Part shown: one piece after another, positions 26,793 to 36,108 of the stretch
How the letters are laid out: every line of letters starts with the position of its first letter
How positions within the stretch are numbered: the first letter of the stretch is position 1
Assembly (NCBI RefSeq): GCF_039839785.1
Contig: NZ_JBDOQT010000002.1
Span: forward strand, 558,001-622,000
Origin: Pelagibius sp. CAU 1746
Lineage (GTDB): Bacteria > Pseudomonadota > Alphaproteobacteria > Kiloniellales > Kiloniellaceae
DNA length: 64,000 bases
Reading direction: 5' to 3'
Program-made: the position numbers and the translations under genes
The notes under the pieces: generated by a model
Database searches by the model: none
The model's input: the letters and a program-made list of their open reading frames with translations, nothing else
Told to the model about the DNA's origin: nothing

Positions 26793-29700
26793 TATTCGGC
26801 GACCTCCACGTGTTTCTTGGGCAACTTTCTCAAGGTGTTCAGTTCGGCGGCGGCGGAATTGGAGCGCGGCCGCCAGAGGCCGCGTTCCTGCGCCTCGGTC
26901 AGCCGCTCAGCCATCTCGGTCAGCGCCGCCGGGTTGTGGGCTTCCAGGAAGTCTCGCACAGCCGCGTCCTCCAGGTAAGCCGCATAGACGGCGTCGAAGT
27001 GGTGGTCGGCCACCGCGCCGGTGGTGGCGGCGAAAGCGAAGAGGTAGTCCACCGTGGCCGCCATCTCGAAGGCGCCCTTGTAGCCGTGGCGCATGACCCC
27101 GGCGATCCACTTGGGATTGACCACCCGGGCGCGCACCACGCGGGCGATCTCCTCCTCCAGGGTACGGATTTTGGGGTTTTCGGGGCGCGAGTGGTCGTTG
27201 TGATAGACGACGGGCCGCACGCCGGAGAGATGCTCCACCGCTGCGCTCATCCCGCCCTCGAACTGGTAGTAGTCGTCGGAATCCAGCAAGTCGTGCTCGC
27301 GGTTGTCCTGGTTGTGGACCACGGCCTCGACCTTGCCGAGGCGGTCCTCGAACAGCCCCTGCGCAGCCTGGCCACCGGCGCCGGCGCCATAGGCATAGCC
27401 GCCCCAGGCGAGATAGGCCTTGGCGAGGTCCGCCGCCTCGCGCCAGCCGCGCTCGTCGATGAGCGCCTGCAAGCCCGCACCGTAGGCGCCGGGCTTCGAG
27501 CCGAAGACGCGGAAGCCAGCCCGCCGCGCGGCCTCCTCCTCCGACGCGCCTTCAGCGATCATCAGCGCCTTGTCCTCGGCCACTTGCGCCGCCAGCGGGT
27601 TCTGCTCTGGCGGTTCGTCCAGCGCGGCGACGGCGCGGGCCGCCGAGTCCACCAGGTCGATCTGCGCCGGAAAGGCGTCACGGAAGAAGCCGGAGACCCG
27701 CAGGGTCACGTCGACGCGCGGGCGGTCGAGCACCGAGAGCGGCAGGATCTCGAAGCCGGTGATGCGCCGCGAGGCGGTTTCCCAAGTGGGTTTTACTCCC
27801 ATCAAGGCCAGCGTCTGGGCGATATCGTCCCCGCCGGTGCGCATGTTGGCGGTACCCCAGGCCGAGAGCGCCAGGCGGCGCGGCCAGGCGCCTTCCTCCT
27901 GGCGGTGGCGCAGCAGCAGGCGCTCGGCGGAGGCCCAGCCGAGCTGCCAGGCCGCCGGGGTCGGCACCGTGCGGGTGTCGACGGAGTAGAAGTTGCGCCC
28001 CGTGGGCAGCACGTCGAGGCGCCCGCGGGTCGGCGCGCCGGAGGGGCCGGGTTCCACGAAGCGGCCCTTGAGCCCGGTCATGATCCCGTCGATCTCGGCG
28101 TCGCCCGACGACAGAACGGCGGGACGTACGACGCTGTCAATCTTCGCCAGCACGGCGGCGGTCCGCGTCCAGGCCGGGTCGGCTCTGCGCGCACCGGAAA
28201 CCAGCGCCTGCGCTAAGTCTTCCAGGCGCTCCACCGTGTCGCCCTGGGTCCGCCAGGCCTCCTCACGTTTTCCTGGCGCCTCGCCCAACACCTTCGGGCG
28301 CGGCCCGCTCCAGGCCTCGCCCAGGACGCAGTCCAGGGGATCGAAATCGTCCAATCCCAGGTCGGCAGCCAGGGCGCGGATCAGGGAGGCATCGCCGCCC
28401 TCCCCCCTGCCGCGCGGCAGGCGGGTCAGCGCCACCAGCAGGTCGGTGAGTTGCCGCCCTTCCGGCGCCTGCCCGAAGATGTGCAGACCGTCGCGGATCT
28501 GCAGCTCCTTCAGCTCGCAGAGGTGGTTGTCGAGCTTGCCCAGCGCCGTGTCCGGGTCGTCGTCCTGGGCGATGCCGCAATCCTTGTCGAGGCCGGTCGC
28601 GGCGGAAAGCTCCAGGATTTCCTCGCGCAGCACCTTGAGGCGGCGCGGGTCGAGACCGGAAGCCTCGTAGTACTCGTCCACCAGGCGCTCCAGCTCGGCC
28701 AGTGGGCCGTAGCTCTCGGCGCGGGTCAGCGGCGGGGTCAGGTGGTCGACGATCACCGCCTGGGCGCGGCGCTTGGCCTGGGTGCCCTCACCGGGATCGT
28801 TGACGATGAAGGGATAGAGGTGCGGCAGCGGACCGAAGACCGCTTCCGGGAAACATTCCGAGCTCAGCGCCAGGGCCTTGCCCGGCAGCCATTCCATGTT
28901 GCCGTGCTTGCCCATGTGGACGACGGCCTGCACGCCCCCTCCCGCACCGGCCGCCTCGCGCAGCCAGGCATAGAAGGCGAGGTAGCCGTGCGGCGGCACC
29001 AGGTCCGGGTCGTGGTAGCTGGAAACGGGATCGATGTTGTAGCCGCGCGCCGGCTGCAGGCCGATCACCACCTTGCCGAGGCTGAAGGCGGCGAGACGGA
29101 AGCTGCCGCCCTCAACGAAGGGATCGCTTTCCGGCGCCCCCCACCTTTCCGTCACCGCGTCACGCACCGTCTGCGGCAGCTTGGCGAAGAAGCGCTTGTA
29201 GGCGGAGACTGCATACAATTCCCCGCCGGGACGCCGGGCGCGGTCGGTCAGGTCGTTGGTCGGCCCCGCCGCCAGCCGCCCGATGAGGGCCTGACCGTCG
29301 GCGGGCAGTTCGCCTGTGTCGTAGCCCTCGGCCTCAAGCGCGCGCAGCAGGTTCATGGTGCCGGCCGGCGTGTCCAGGCCGACCCCGTTGCCCAGGCGTC
29401 CGTCACGGTTGGGATAGTTGGCCAGCACCACGGCAAGGCGGCGCTTGGCCGTGGGCAGGCGGCGCAGGCGCAGCCAGTTGGCGGCCAGGGCGGCGACGAA
29501 GCCGATGCGGTCGGCCCGCGGTTCGTAGGCGACCACGGAGGTCTGGGTCGCCGGGTCCCAACGCGCCGCGCCCTTGAAGGAGACGGCGCGGCTCAGAACC
29601 CGGCCGTCGACCTCCGGCAGGGCGACGTTCATGGCGATGTCGCGCGCCGAAAGGCCGGTGGTGCCCTCCTCCCAGGCCGCGGCGTTGCCGCCGGAGAAGA

Positions 29701-30577
29701 CCACCTGCAGCACCGGGCCGTCGCAGGCATCGAAAGGCGTCTCGGCCCTGGCCGCGCCCGGCGCGGAGAGCGCGAAGCCGGTGGCATTCAGCACGATCTC
29801 GCAGGAGGCTTCGGTGAGCAGGCCGCGCACCACCTCCGCCGACTGGGCGTCCTTCAGGGAATTGCAGTAAAGCGGCAGCGGGTTGATGCCCTCGGCCCGC
29901 AGCGCGGCGACGAGGGCATCGACCGCCGCCAGATTGCCGGCCTGCAGCAGCGCCCGGTAGAAGACGATGGCCGCCACAGGGGCCGCCGTGCGCCACCCGG
30001 CGCGCAGGTCGTCCAGCCCCGGCTGCGTCCTGCCCGGCCAGTAGAGCCCGGCGCGCAGCAGCGGGCGCGGCTCCTGCCAGTCGCTGTCATGGCCGAGCAG
30101 ACCGGCGGCATAAGCGAGGAAATTACGGGCGTTCTCCGGCCCGCCCTCGATGCAATAGCGCCAGAGGCGGAAGGCCGCCTCTTCCTCCAGGGTCGAGAAG
30201 GCCGAGAGCCCCGGGTCCGGCTGCTCGTCGCCCGGCAGCATGGCGAGCTTGATGCCTCCGGCGCGGCAGGCGGCATGGATCTGCTCGACGCCGTAGGGCC
30301 AGTAGCTCTCGCCACCCAGCAGACGCACCACCACGAGTTTCGCCCCGGCGATCACCTGCTCCACGTAGAGGTCGACCGACATGTTGTGGCCGAGCTGCAT
30401 GAGGTTGGCGAGGCGCAGGCTGGGCGCGCCCTCGCCCAAGGCGGCTTGCGCCGCGGAAAGCGCCGCCAGTTCGCTGTCGGCCGCCGAGAGGAAGACGATG
30501 TCGCCGGGGTCCTGGCCCAGGTCGACCGCCTCCGAGCCGTCGGTGACGGCGCCGGGCGTGGCCTGGAGGAGATGCAT
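26792..30577 (-). CDS. cobN: Cobaltochelatase large subunit CobN
   Basis: 1261 residues, typical of CobN and magnesium chelatase H-type subunits. Diagnostic stretches are YWPYGVEQIHAACRAGGI near the N-terminus, LANYPNRDGRLGNGVGLDTPAG, VVHMGKHGNMEWLPGKALALS and, near the C-terminus, HNQDNREHDLLDSDDYYQFEGG. It binds the corrin ring and inserts cobalt with ATP in complex with CobS and CobT in the late-insertion pathway. Neither cobS nor cobT is in this window. It starts 11 bases after cobW and is coupled to cobO. Confidence 0.97.
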   Translation of the reverse strand: MHLLQATPGAVTDGSEAVDLGQDPGDIVFLSAADSELAALSAAQAALGEGAPSLRLANLMQLGHNMSVDLYVEQVIAGAKLVVVRLLGGESYWPYGVEQIHAACRAGGIKLAMLPGDEQPDPGLSAFSTLEEEAAFRLWRYCIEGGPENARNFLAYAAGLLGHDSDWQEPRPLLRAGLYWPGRTQPGLDDLRAGWRTAAPVAAIVFYRALLQAGNLAAVDALVAALRAEGINPLPLYCNSLKDAQSAEVVRGLLTEASCEIVLNATGFALSAPGAARAETPFDACDGPVLQVVFSGGNAAAWEEGTTGLSARDIAMNVALPEVDGRVLSRAVSFKGAARWDPATQTSVVAYEPRADRIGFVAALAANWLRLRRLPTAKRRLAVVLANYPNRDGRLGNGVGLDTPAGTMNLLRALEAEGYDTGELPADGQALIGRLAAGPTNDLTDRARRPGGELYAVSAYKRFFAKLPQTVRDAVTERWGAPESDPFVEGGSFRLAAFSLGKVVIGLQPARGYNIDPVSSYHDPDLVPPHGYLAFYAWLREAAGAGGGVQAVVHMGKHGNMEWLPGKALALSSECFPEAVFGPLPHLYPFIVNDPGEGTQAKRRAQAVIVDHLTPPLTRAESYGPLAELERLVDEYYEASGLDPRRLKVLREEILELSAATGLDKDCGIAQDDDPDTALGKLDNHLCELKELQIRDGLHIFGQAPEGRQLTDLLVALTRLPRGRGEGGDASLIRALAADLGLDDFDPLDCVLGEAWSGPRPKVLGEAPGKREEAWRTQGDTVERLEDLAQALVSGARRADPAWTRTAAVLAKIDSVVRPAVLSSGDAEIDGIMTGLKGRFVEPGPSGAPTRGRLDVLPTGRNFYSVDTRTVPTPAAWQLGWASAERLLLRHRQEEGAWPRRLALSAWGTANMRTGGDDIAQTLALMGVKPTWETASRRITGFEILPLSVLDRPRVDVTLRVSGFFRDAFPAQIDLVDSAARAVAALDEPPEQNPLAAQVAEDKALMIAEGASEEEAARRAGFRVFGSKPGAYGAGLQALIDERGWREAADLAKAYLAWGGYAYGAGAGGQAAQGLFEDRLGKVEAVVHNQDNREHDLLDSDDYYQFEGGMSAAVEHLSGVRPVVYHNDHSRPENPKIRTLEEEIARVVRARVVNPKWIAGVMRHGYKGAFEMAATVDYLFAFAATTGAVADHHFDAVYAAYLEDAAVRDFLEAHNPAALTEMAERLTEAQERGLWRPRSNSAAAELNTLRKLPKKHVEVAE

Positions 30578-30588
30578 GACCCTGTTTC

Positions 30589-31638
30589 CTAGCCTGCGAA
30601 GGCCGCGCGGATCGCCGCCTCGTCCAGGCCGGTCTCGCCGATGAAGACGAGGCGCGTGGCGCGGCTCTCTTCCGGGCGCCAGTCGCGGTCGTAGTAGTGC
30701 TGCAGGCGCTCGCCCACGCCCTGCACCACCAGGCGCATGGCCTTGCCGGTGACGGCGGCGAAGCCCTTCACCCGCAGCACGCCGTGGGCGGCGATGACCG
30801 GGCGCAGACGCTCCAGCAGGGCGTCGGGGTTCTCCGTTTCCCCCAGTTCCACCGAGAACGACGTGAAGTCGTCGTGGTCGTGCTCGCCCGCTTCGTCGTG
30901 GTGCGACCGGCGGCTGTCCAGGTCGTCCTCCGCCGCCGCGTCGAGGCCCAGCAGCACCGCGGCGTCGATGGCGCCGTGGCTGGCGCGCAAGGTCTTGACC
31001 GCCGGGCGCAGATGGCGGGCGACGGTCGCCTCGACCTCGGCCAGCAGGGCGTCGTCCAGCAGGTCGGCCTTGTTGATCACCACCATGTCGGCGCAGGCCA
31101 GTTGCTCCTCGAAGAGCTCTTCCAGCGGCGTATCGTGATCCAGGGTCTCGTCCGCTTCGCGCTGGGCGGCCACGGCCTCGGGATCGCCGGCGAAGAGGCC
31201 GTCGGCCACGGCGGGCCCGTCGATCACCGTGATGACTCCATCCACCGTGGTGCGGGTGCGCACCTCCGGCCAGGCGAAAGCTTTTACGAGCGGCTTGGGC
31301 AGCGCCAGGCCGGAAGTCTCGATGACGATGTGATCGGGCGGCTCCGGACGGTCCAACAGGGCCTGGATGGTGGGCAGGAAGTCGTCGGCCACGGTGCAGC
31401 AGATGCAGCCGTTGGCCAGTTCCACCACGTCGTCATCGCCGCAGTCCTCGATGCCGCAGCCCTTCAGGATTTCGCCGTCAACGCCCAGATCCCCGAACTC
31501 GTTGATCACCAGGGCGATGCGGCGCCCCTGGGCATTCTGGAGCAGGTGGCGGATGGCGCTGGTCTTGCCGGCGCCGAGAAACCCGGTGATGACGGTCGCG
31601 GGGATCTTACCCGCAGGAATCTTAGGGATTTGGGACAT
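30589..31638 (-). CDS. cobW: CobW GTP-binding metallochaperone
   Basis: 349 residues of the COG0523 family. P-loop VITGFLGAGKTS at about 17-28, metal-binding GCICC motif in ANGCICCTVADDF, guanine-specificity INKADL, and a His/Asp-rich stretch (HHDEAGEHDHDDF) that may hold metal. The C-terminal CobW domain ends with the expected GET segment. Position directly before cobN supports a role delivering cobalt to the chelatase. It is the first gene of the long cobalamin operon. No cobalamin riboswitch was found in the 167 bases before it. Confidence 0.94.
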   Translation of the reverse strand: MSQIPKIPAGKIPATVITGFLGAGKTSAIRHLLQNAQGRRIALVINEFGDLGVDGEILKGCGIEDCGDDDVVELANGCICCTVADDFLPTIQALLDRPEPPDHIVIETSGLALPKPLVKAFAWPEVRTRTTVDGVITVIDGPAVADGLFAGDPEAVAAQREADETLDHDTPLEELFEEQLACADMVVINKADLLDDALLAEVEATVARHLRPAVKTLRASHGAIDAAVLLGLDAAAEDDLDSRRSHHDEAGEHDHDDFTSFSVELGETENPDALLERLRPVIAAHGVLRVKGFAAVTGKAMRLVVQGVGERLQHYYDRDWRPEESRATRLVFIGETGLDEAAIRAAFAG

Positions 31639-31690
31639 GCTTACCTGAACCTGAGCCTCAATTCGCGCTTTGCCCGGAGGGTGAACCGGA

Positions 31691-31719
31691 AGCGGCCCCG
31701 GATCAAGTCCGGAGCCGCT
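31691..31719. repeat. CTTGA-loop hairpin between pntB and cobW
   Basis: 12-base arms 31691-31702 and 31708-31719 pair fully with one G-U. The minus-strand loop is CTTGA, the same as in the repeat at 23298-23390. It lies after the pntB stop and before cobW on the transcribed strand and may end or attenuate pnt transcription. No T-run follows. Confidence 0.6.
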
Positions 31720-31805
31720 CCAGGAGAGTCGAATTTGAGACCGGAAGGCCCTGTCCGGGCTGTCCCGGCAGCGACAACTTTGCGTTCAGGCCGGCCCTGA
31801 TCCCC

Positions 31806-33203
31806 CTAGTCCTGTTCCAGCGCCTTGACGATGTCCTCGCACATCTTCTTGGCGTCGCCGAACAGCATCATGGTGTTGTCGCGGAAGAACAGCTCGTTCT
31901 GCACGCCCGCGTAGCCGCTGGCCATGGAGCGCTTGACGAAGAGCACCTGCCCGGACTTGTCGACGTCGAGGATCGGCATGCCGTAGATCGGCGAGGCCGG
32001 ATCGGTCTTGGCCGCCGGGTTGGTGATATCGTTGGCGCCGATGACGAAGGCCACGTCGGTGCCGGCGAAATCGCGGTTGATCTCGTCCATCTCGAAGACC
32101 TCGTCGTAGGGTACGTTGGCCTCCGCCAGCAGCACGTTCATATGCCCCGGCATACGCCCGGCCACCGGGTGAATGGCGTAGCGCACGTCGACGCCCTTGG
32201 CTTTCAGCAGGTCGGCCATCTCGCGCAGCGCGTGCTGGGCCTGGGCCACGGCCATGCCGTAGCCCGGGATGATGATGACCTTCTCGGCATTGCCCATCAG
32301 GAAAGCCGCGTCGTCGGCCGCGCCCGACTTCACCTGGCGGTCGTCGTCGCCGGCGGCGGCCGCCGCCGCCGTCTCGCCGCCGAAGCCGCCGAGGATGACG
32401 TTGAAGATCGAGCGGTTCATCCCCTTGCACATGATGTAGCTGAGGATGGCGCCCGAGGAGCCGACCAGCGCGCCGGTGACGATCAGCAGGTTGTTCTGCA
32501 GGGTGAAGCCGATGCCGCAGGCCGCCCAGCCGGAGTAGGAGTTCAGCATCGACACCACGACCGGCATGTCAGCGCCGCCGATCGGCAGGATCAGCAGGAA
32601 GCCGAGCACCAGGGCCACCACGACGATGAGCCAGAAGACCACCGGCGATTGGCCGAGGCAGAGCCAGACGATGAGCGCCACCAGCAGAAGACCCAGCGCC
32701 GCGTTCAACGGATGCTGCAGCGGGAAGACCAGAGGCTTGCCGCTCAGCAGGGCCTGCAGCTTGGCGAAGGCGACCAGCGAGCCGGTGAAGGTGATGGCGC
32801 CGATGGCCACGCCCAGCGACATTTCGATGAGGCTGGCGACCTTGATGTCGCCGGGCACACCGATGCCGTAGGCCTCCGGCCGGAAGAAAGCCGCCGCCGC
32901 CACGAAGACCGCGGCAAGACCGACCAGGGAGTGGAAGGCCGCCACCAGCTGCGGCAGGGCCGTCATCTGGATCTTCAAGGCGATCGCCGTGCCGATGGCG
33001 CCGCCGATGAGGACGCCGGCGATGATCAGCCCGTAGCTCACCACCCCCGGCAGGGCCAAGGTGGTGAGGATGGCGATGGTCATGCCGACCATGCCGTAGA
33101 TGTTGCCCATGCGGCTGGTCGTCGGATGCGAGAGGCCGCGGAGCGCCAGGATGAAGCAGACGGAGGCGACGAGATACAGCAGCGCTGCGAGATCAGCGTT
33201 CAT
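31806..33203 (-). CDS. pntB: NAD(P) transhydrogenase subunit beta
   Basis: 465 residues. The N-terminal part has eight or nine hydrophobic helices that make the proton path (AALLYLVASVCFILALRGLSH, then GNIYGMVGMTIAILTTL). The C-terminal domain III binds NADP(H): VIIIPGYGMAVAQAQHALREM, VRYAIHPVAGRMPGHMNVLLAEA, GANDITNPAA. The enzyme uses the proton gradient to reduce NADP with NADH. It is the last gene of pntAA-pntAB-pntB. A 167-base gap with a hairpin separates it from cobW. Confidence 0.97.
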   Translation of the reverse strand: MNADLAALLYLVASVCFILALRGLSHPTTSRMGNIYGMVGMTIAILTTLALPGVVSYGLIIAGVLIGGAIGTAIALKIQMTALPQLVAAFHSLVGLAAVFVAAAAFFRPEAYGIGVPGDIKVASLIEMSLGVAIGAITFTGSLVAFAKLQALLSGKPLVFPLQHPLNAALGLLLVALIVWLCLGQSPVVFWLIVVVALVLGFLLILPIGGADMPVVVSMLNSYSGWAACGIGFTLQNNLLIVTGALVGSSGAILSYIMCKGMNRSIFNVILGGFGGETAAAAAAGDDDRQVKSGAADDAAFLMGNAEKVIIIPGYGMAVAQAQHALREMADLLKAKGVDVRYAIHPVAGRMPGHMNVLLAEANVPYDEVFEMDEINRDFAGTDVAFVIGANDITNPAAKTDPASPIYGMPILDVDKSGQVLFVKRSMASGYAGVQNELFFRDNTMMLFGDAKKMCEDIVKALEQD

Positions 33204-33220
33204 GATGGTCCAGCCCCCCC

Positions 33221-33631
33221 TTACTTCTTTTTCTTGAACATGGACAGCATGCGCTGGGTGACGATGAAGCCGCCGAAGATGTTGACCGACGCCAGGATCA
33301 CCGCCAGCACGCCCATGACCTCGCTGAAGCCGAAATCCGCCGGCCCCGCGGCAATCAGGGCGCCGACGATGATGACCGAGGAAATGGCGTTGGTCACCGC
33401 CATGAGCGGAGAGTGCAGCGCCGGCGTCACCCGCCAGACCACGTGGTAGCCGACGAAGACGGCCAGCACGAAGACGGTGAGGCCCACCACGAGAGTACCG
33501 GAGCCCTGCGCCGCCGCGGACTCGGCGGACATCCGCCCGGCCTCGACCGCCAGGGACGCCACGTCGTTGGCGAGATCTTGCGCCTGATTGGCGATCTCCG
33601 CGGCGCGTTCAGAGAAGGTTTCGTTGGCCAT
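33221..33631 (-). CDS. pntAB: NAD(P) transhydrogenase subunit alpha 2 (membrane part)
   Basis: 136 residues with three membrane helices ([58 protein letters not shown]). It corresponds to the C-terminal membrane part of E. coli PntA, split off here as a separate gene, as in Rhodospirillum rubrum. The first 45 residues form an amphipathic Ala/Glu-rich extension. It is flanked by 17 bases to pntB and 5 bases to pntAA. Confidence 0.95.
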   Translation of the reverse strand: MANETFSERAAEIANQAQDLANDVASLAVEAGRMSAESAAAQGSGTLVVGLTVFVLAVFVGYHVVWRVTPALHSPLMAVTNAISSVIIVGALIAAGPADFGFSEVMGVLAVILASVNIFGGFIVTQRMLSMFKKKK

Positions 33632-33636
33632 GGGCG

Positions 33637-34869
33637 TCAGCCTCCCTGTCCGTCGCTAGAGTCATCGGATTTTTCCTCTTCGGCCGCCGGCTCGGCGGGT
33701 GCTTCCTCCCCGGGTACGTCTTCCTGGGGCGCCTCTTCCTGGGGCGCGAGGGCCGGATGCACGAGCTTGCCGTCGCGGATGATGCAGGTGTCGGCGACGA
33801 TCTGGTCCTCCCAGTTCACCGCCAGCTTCTTCTCTTCCTTGTCGACCAGAAGCTCGATGAAATTGTAGATGTTGCGGGCATAGAGCGCCGAGGCGTCGGC
33901 GGCCAGGCGGCTGGGCACGTTGACGTAGCCGACGATCTTCACGCCGTTCACGTCCACGACCTTGCCGGGCTGGGACAGCTCGCAGTTGCCGCCGGTCTCG
34001 ACCGCCAGGTCGACGATCACAGAGCCGGGCTTCATGGACTCGACCATCTCCTTGGAGATCAGCTTCGGCGCCGGGCGGCCCGGAATCAGGGCCGTGGTGA
34101 TGACGATGTCCATCTTGGCGATGGTCTCGGCAATCAGCGCGGCCTGCTTCTTCTGGTACTCGGGGCTCATCTCCTTGGCGTAGCCGCCGGCGGTCTCGGC
34201 CTGCTTGAACTCCTCGTCCTCGACCGCGACGAACTTGCCGCCCAGGCTCTCCACCTGTTCCTTGGCCGCCGGGCGCACGTCGGTGGCCGAGACGATGGCG
34301 CCCAGGCGCTTGGCGGTAGCGATGGCCTGCAGGCCGGCGACACCGGCGCCCATGACCAGGGCCTTGGCCGGCGGCACTGTGCCGGCCGCGGTCATCATCT
34401 GCGGGAAGGCCGAGCCGTAGGCCGCCGCGGCGTCCAGCACCGCCTTGTAGCCGGCCAGGTTCGATTGCGAAGACAGCACGTCCATGGACTGGGCGCGGGT
34501 GATGCGCGGGATGAGGTCCATGGCGAAGGCGGTCACGCCGGCGTCCTGCAGCGGTTTCAGCTCATCGCCGGCGCGGAAGGGATCGGCGATCGAGATGACC
34601 AGGGTGCCGGCTTTCAGGCCCTTGGTCTCCTCCGGCAGCGGACGGCGCACCTTGGCGACCACGTCCGCCGAGCCGAAAGCCACAGTGGCGTCGGCGGCGA
34701 TGGCCGCGCCGGCCGCCTCGTACGCGGCGTCGGGAATGGCCGCGCCCAGCCCTGCGCCCTTTTCGACAGCGACCTCGAAGCCCAGGTTGATGAGCTTCTT
34801 CACTGTCTCGGGCGACGCCGCGACACGCGACTCGTCCGGGCGCTGTTCCTTGGGAATAGCGATCTTCAT
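33637..34869 (-). CDS. pntAA: NAD(P) transhydrogenase subunit alpha 1 (soluble NAD domain)
   Basis: 410 residues from the ATG at 34869 ([20 protein letters not shown]), the conserved start of the family. An upstream in-frame start adds 13 unconserved residues. The NAD-binding core has [23 protein letters not shown] with [17 protein letters not shown]. It ends in a long acidic Glu/Pro/Ala tail of about 40 residues beyond the usual domain, possibly a flexible linker towards PntAB. It is first in the operon, with its promoter in the divergent gap to the sulfotransferase. Confidence 0.96.
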   Translation of the reverse strand: MKIAIPKEQRPDESRVAASPETVKKLINLGFEVAVEKGAGLGAAIPDAAYEAAGAAIAADATVAFGSADVVAKVRRPLPEETKGLKAGTLVISIADPFRAGDELKPLQDAGVTAFAMDLIPRITRAQSMDVLSSQSNLAGYKAVLDAAAAYGSAFPQMMTAAGTVPPAKALVMGAGVAGLQAIATAKRLGAIVSATDVRPAAKEQVESLGGKFVAVEDEEFKQAETAGGYAKEMSPEYQKKQAALIAETIAKMDIVITTALIPGRPAPKLISKEMVESMKPGSVIVDLAVETGGNCELSQPGKVVDVNGVKIVGYVNVPSRLAADASALYARNIYNFIELLVDKEEKKLAVNWEDQIVADTCIIRDGKLVHPALAPQEEAPQEDVPGEEAPAEPAAEEEKSDDSSDGQGG

Positions 34870-35202
34870 ACCTGGAATGTCCCCTTGTGTGCCCCGATAT
34901 GTGCCCAATTATACCCAAAATGCCGCCTGAGAAGCCCCCAGACTGCCAAGAACCGGTATTAAGCCCCTCTCAGTCAAAGCAATCGGCCCTTTGACCCAGG
35001 ACGGATCATGTTAATGACGGTCGGAACGGCGCGATTCAACCTTATTCTTGCGGGTGGGCAGCCGTTCAGACCGGTTCCCTGCCCGCAGGCGGCGATCGCG
35101 GACTGAGGACCAGACCGGAGAAGCCGGCAAGCGGTGGACATCCGCCAGCCTGGCCGATAAGAGGGACGCTGAACAGTCCACCAGAGCGTGAGGACCGGCG
35201 AC
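34870..35202. other. Divergent promoter region pntAA / sulfotransferase
   Basis: About 333 bases without a credible gene. It must contain the pntAA promoter (left part, locally AT-richer around 34905-34975) and the sulfotransferase promoter. A GGGCAG/CTGCCC stem can form around 35055-35092 but it is interrupted and not convincing. No tRNA or riboswitch was recognised. Confidence 0.4.
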
Positions 35203-36108
35203 GTGAAGCTGCTGTCAGAGGCCGAGGAACTCCAGAACCTGATGGAGAACCTCGGGACCTTCATCGTAACCGGGGTCACCAAGTCCGGCACGACCTGGCT
35301 GCAGCGCATGCTGGACAGCCACCCGGAGATCGCCTGCGGCGGCGAGAGCAAACTGAACGTCTTCCTAGCCCGGCTGGCCCCGGCGCTGCGCGCCTACAAC
35401 GAGGCGCTGACCAAGACCAACGCCAAGATCTACAAGGAAGGGGCGGTCTACCAGCCCGTGACCCAGATCCAGGCGTGGGCGGTCATGCAGTACCTCTTCC
35501 TCGACCGCCTGGCCGCCGTGCGCCGCACCGCCGAGGCTGCGGGCAAGCTGAGCGCCCTGAAGTGGATCGGCGACAAGGATCCCGACTACAAGCGCGAGCT
35601 GACCTCCTGGCGGGCCATCCTGCCGGAGACGCGGGTGGTGAGCACCACCCGCGACGGGCGCGACTGCTACGTCTCCCTGTGGTTCCACCTCTACCCCGAG
35701 CGCGAGCCCCTGGCGGCCGAGAACCGCGGCGACTTCGTCGGACGCATCCAGGGCCACGCCGCCACCTGGCGCGACACCATGGCGAAGTTCGAGAAGGACG
35801 CGGCCGACCACCCCGGCCGCCACTTCGCCGTGCGCTACGAGAGCCTGCTGGAAGATGCGCAAGGGGAGATGACCAAGCTCTTCGAGTGGTTCGGCTGCGA
35901 CGCCTCCGAGGCCACCGTCGCCGAGGTGGTCGCGCGCAACGCCTTCGCCGTCGCCTCCGGCGGGCGCCAGCCGGGCGAGGCAGACCCCAGGAGCTTCCTG
36001 CGCAAGGGCATCGCCGGCGACTGGAAGAACCACTTCGACGAGGAGTGCAACCGGCTCTACTGCGAGGTGGCGGGCGAGGCCCTGACCGCCGCCGGCTACG
36101 AAGTATGA
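35203..36108 (+). CDS. PAPS-dependent sulfotransferase
   Basis: About 301 residues. The 5'-phosphosulfate loop reads TGVTKSGTTWLQRML near the N-terminus. The 3'-phosphate region is RVVSTTRDGRDCYVSLWFH, and near the C-terminus the RKGIAGDWKNHF motif matches the RKGxxGDWK signature of PAPS binding. It transfers sulfate from PAPS to an unknown acceptor, perhaps a lipid, glycan or small molecule. I prefer the GTG at 35203 because AGGA lies 8 bases upstream. GTG at 35188 adds five residues. The stop overlaps the next gene's ATG. Confidence 0.88.
   Translation: MKLLSEAEELQNLMENLGTFIVTGVTKSGTTWLQRMLDSHPEIACGGESKLNVFLARLAPALRAYNEALTKTNAKIYKEGAVYQPVTQIQAWAVMQYLFLDRLAAVRRTAEAAGKLSALKWIGDKDPDYKRELTSWRAILPETRVVSTTRDGRDCYVSLWFHLYPEREPLAAENRGDFVGRIQGHAATWRDTMAKFEKDAADHPGRHFAVRYESLLEDAQGEMTKLFEWFGCDASEATVAEVVARNAFAVASGGRQPGEADPRSFLRKGIAGDWKNHFDEECNRLYCEVAGEALTAAGYEV

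Noticed and set aside
31639-31805. Cobalamin riboswitch before cobW
   Set aside because: Position is right for one, but no B12-box-like conserved segment was seen on the minus strand. The only structure is the CTTGA hairpin. I also saw none in the cobA/cbiD gap.
35055-35092. tRNA-like or terminator hairpin in the pntAA/sulfotransferase gap
   Set aside because: Arms pair over only six bases with an interrupting bulge, and no anticodon or T-run is recognisable.
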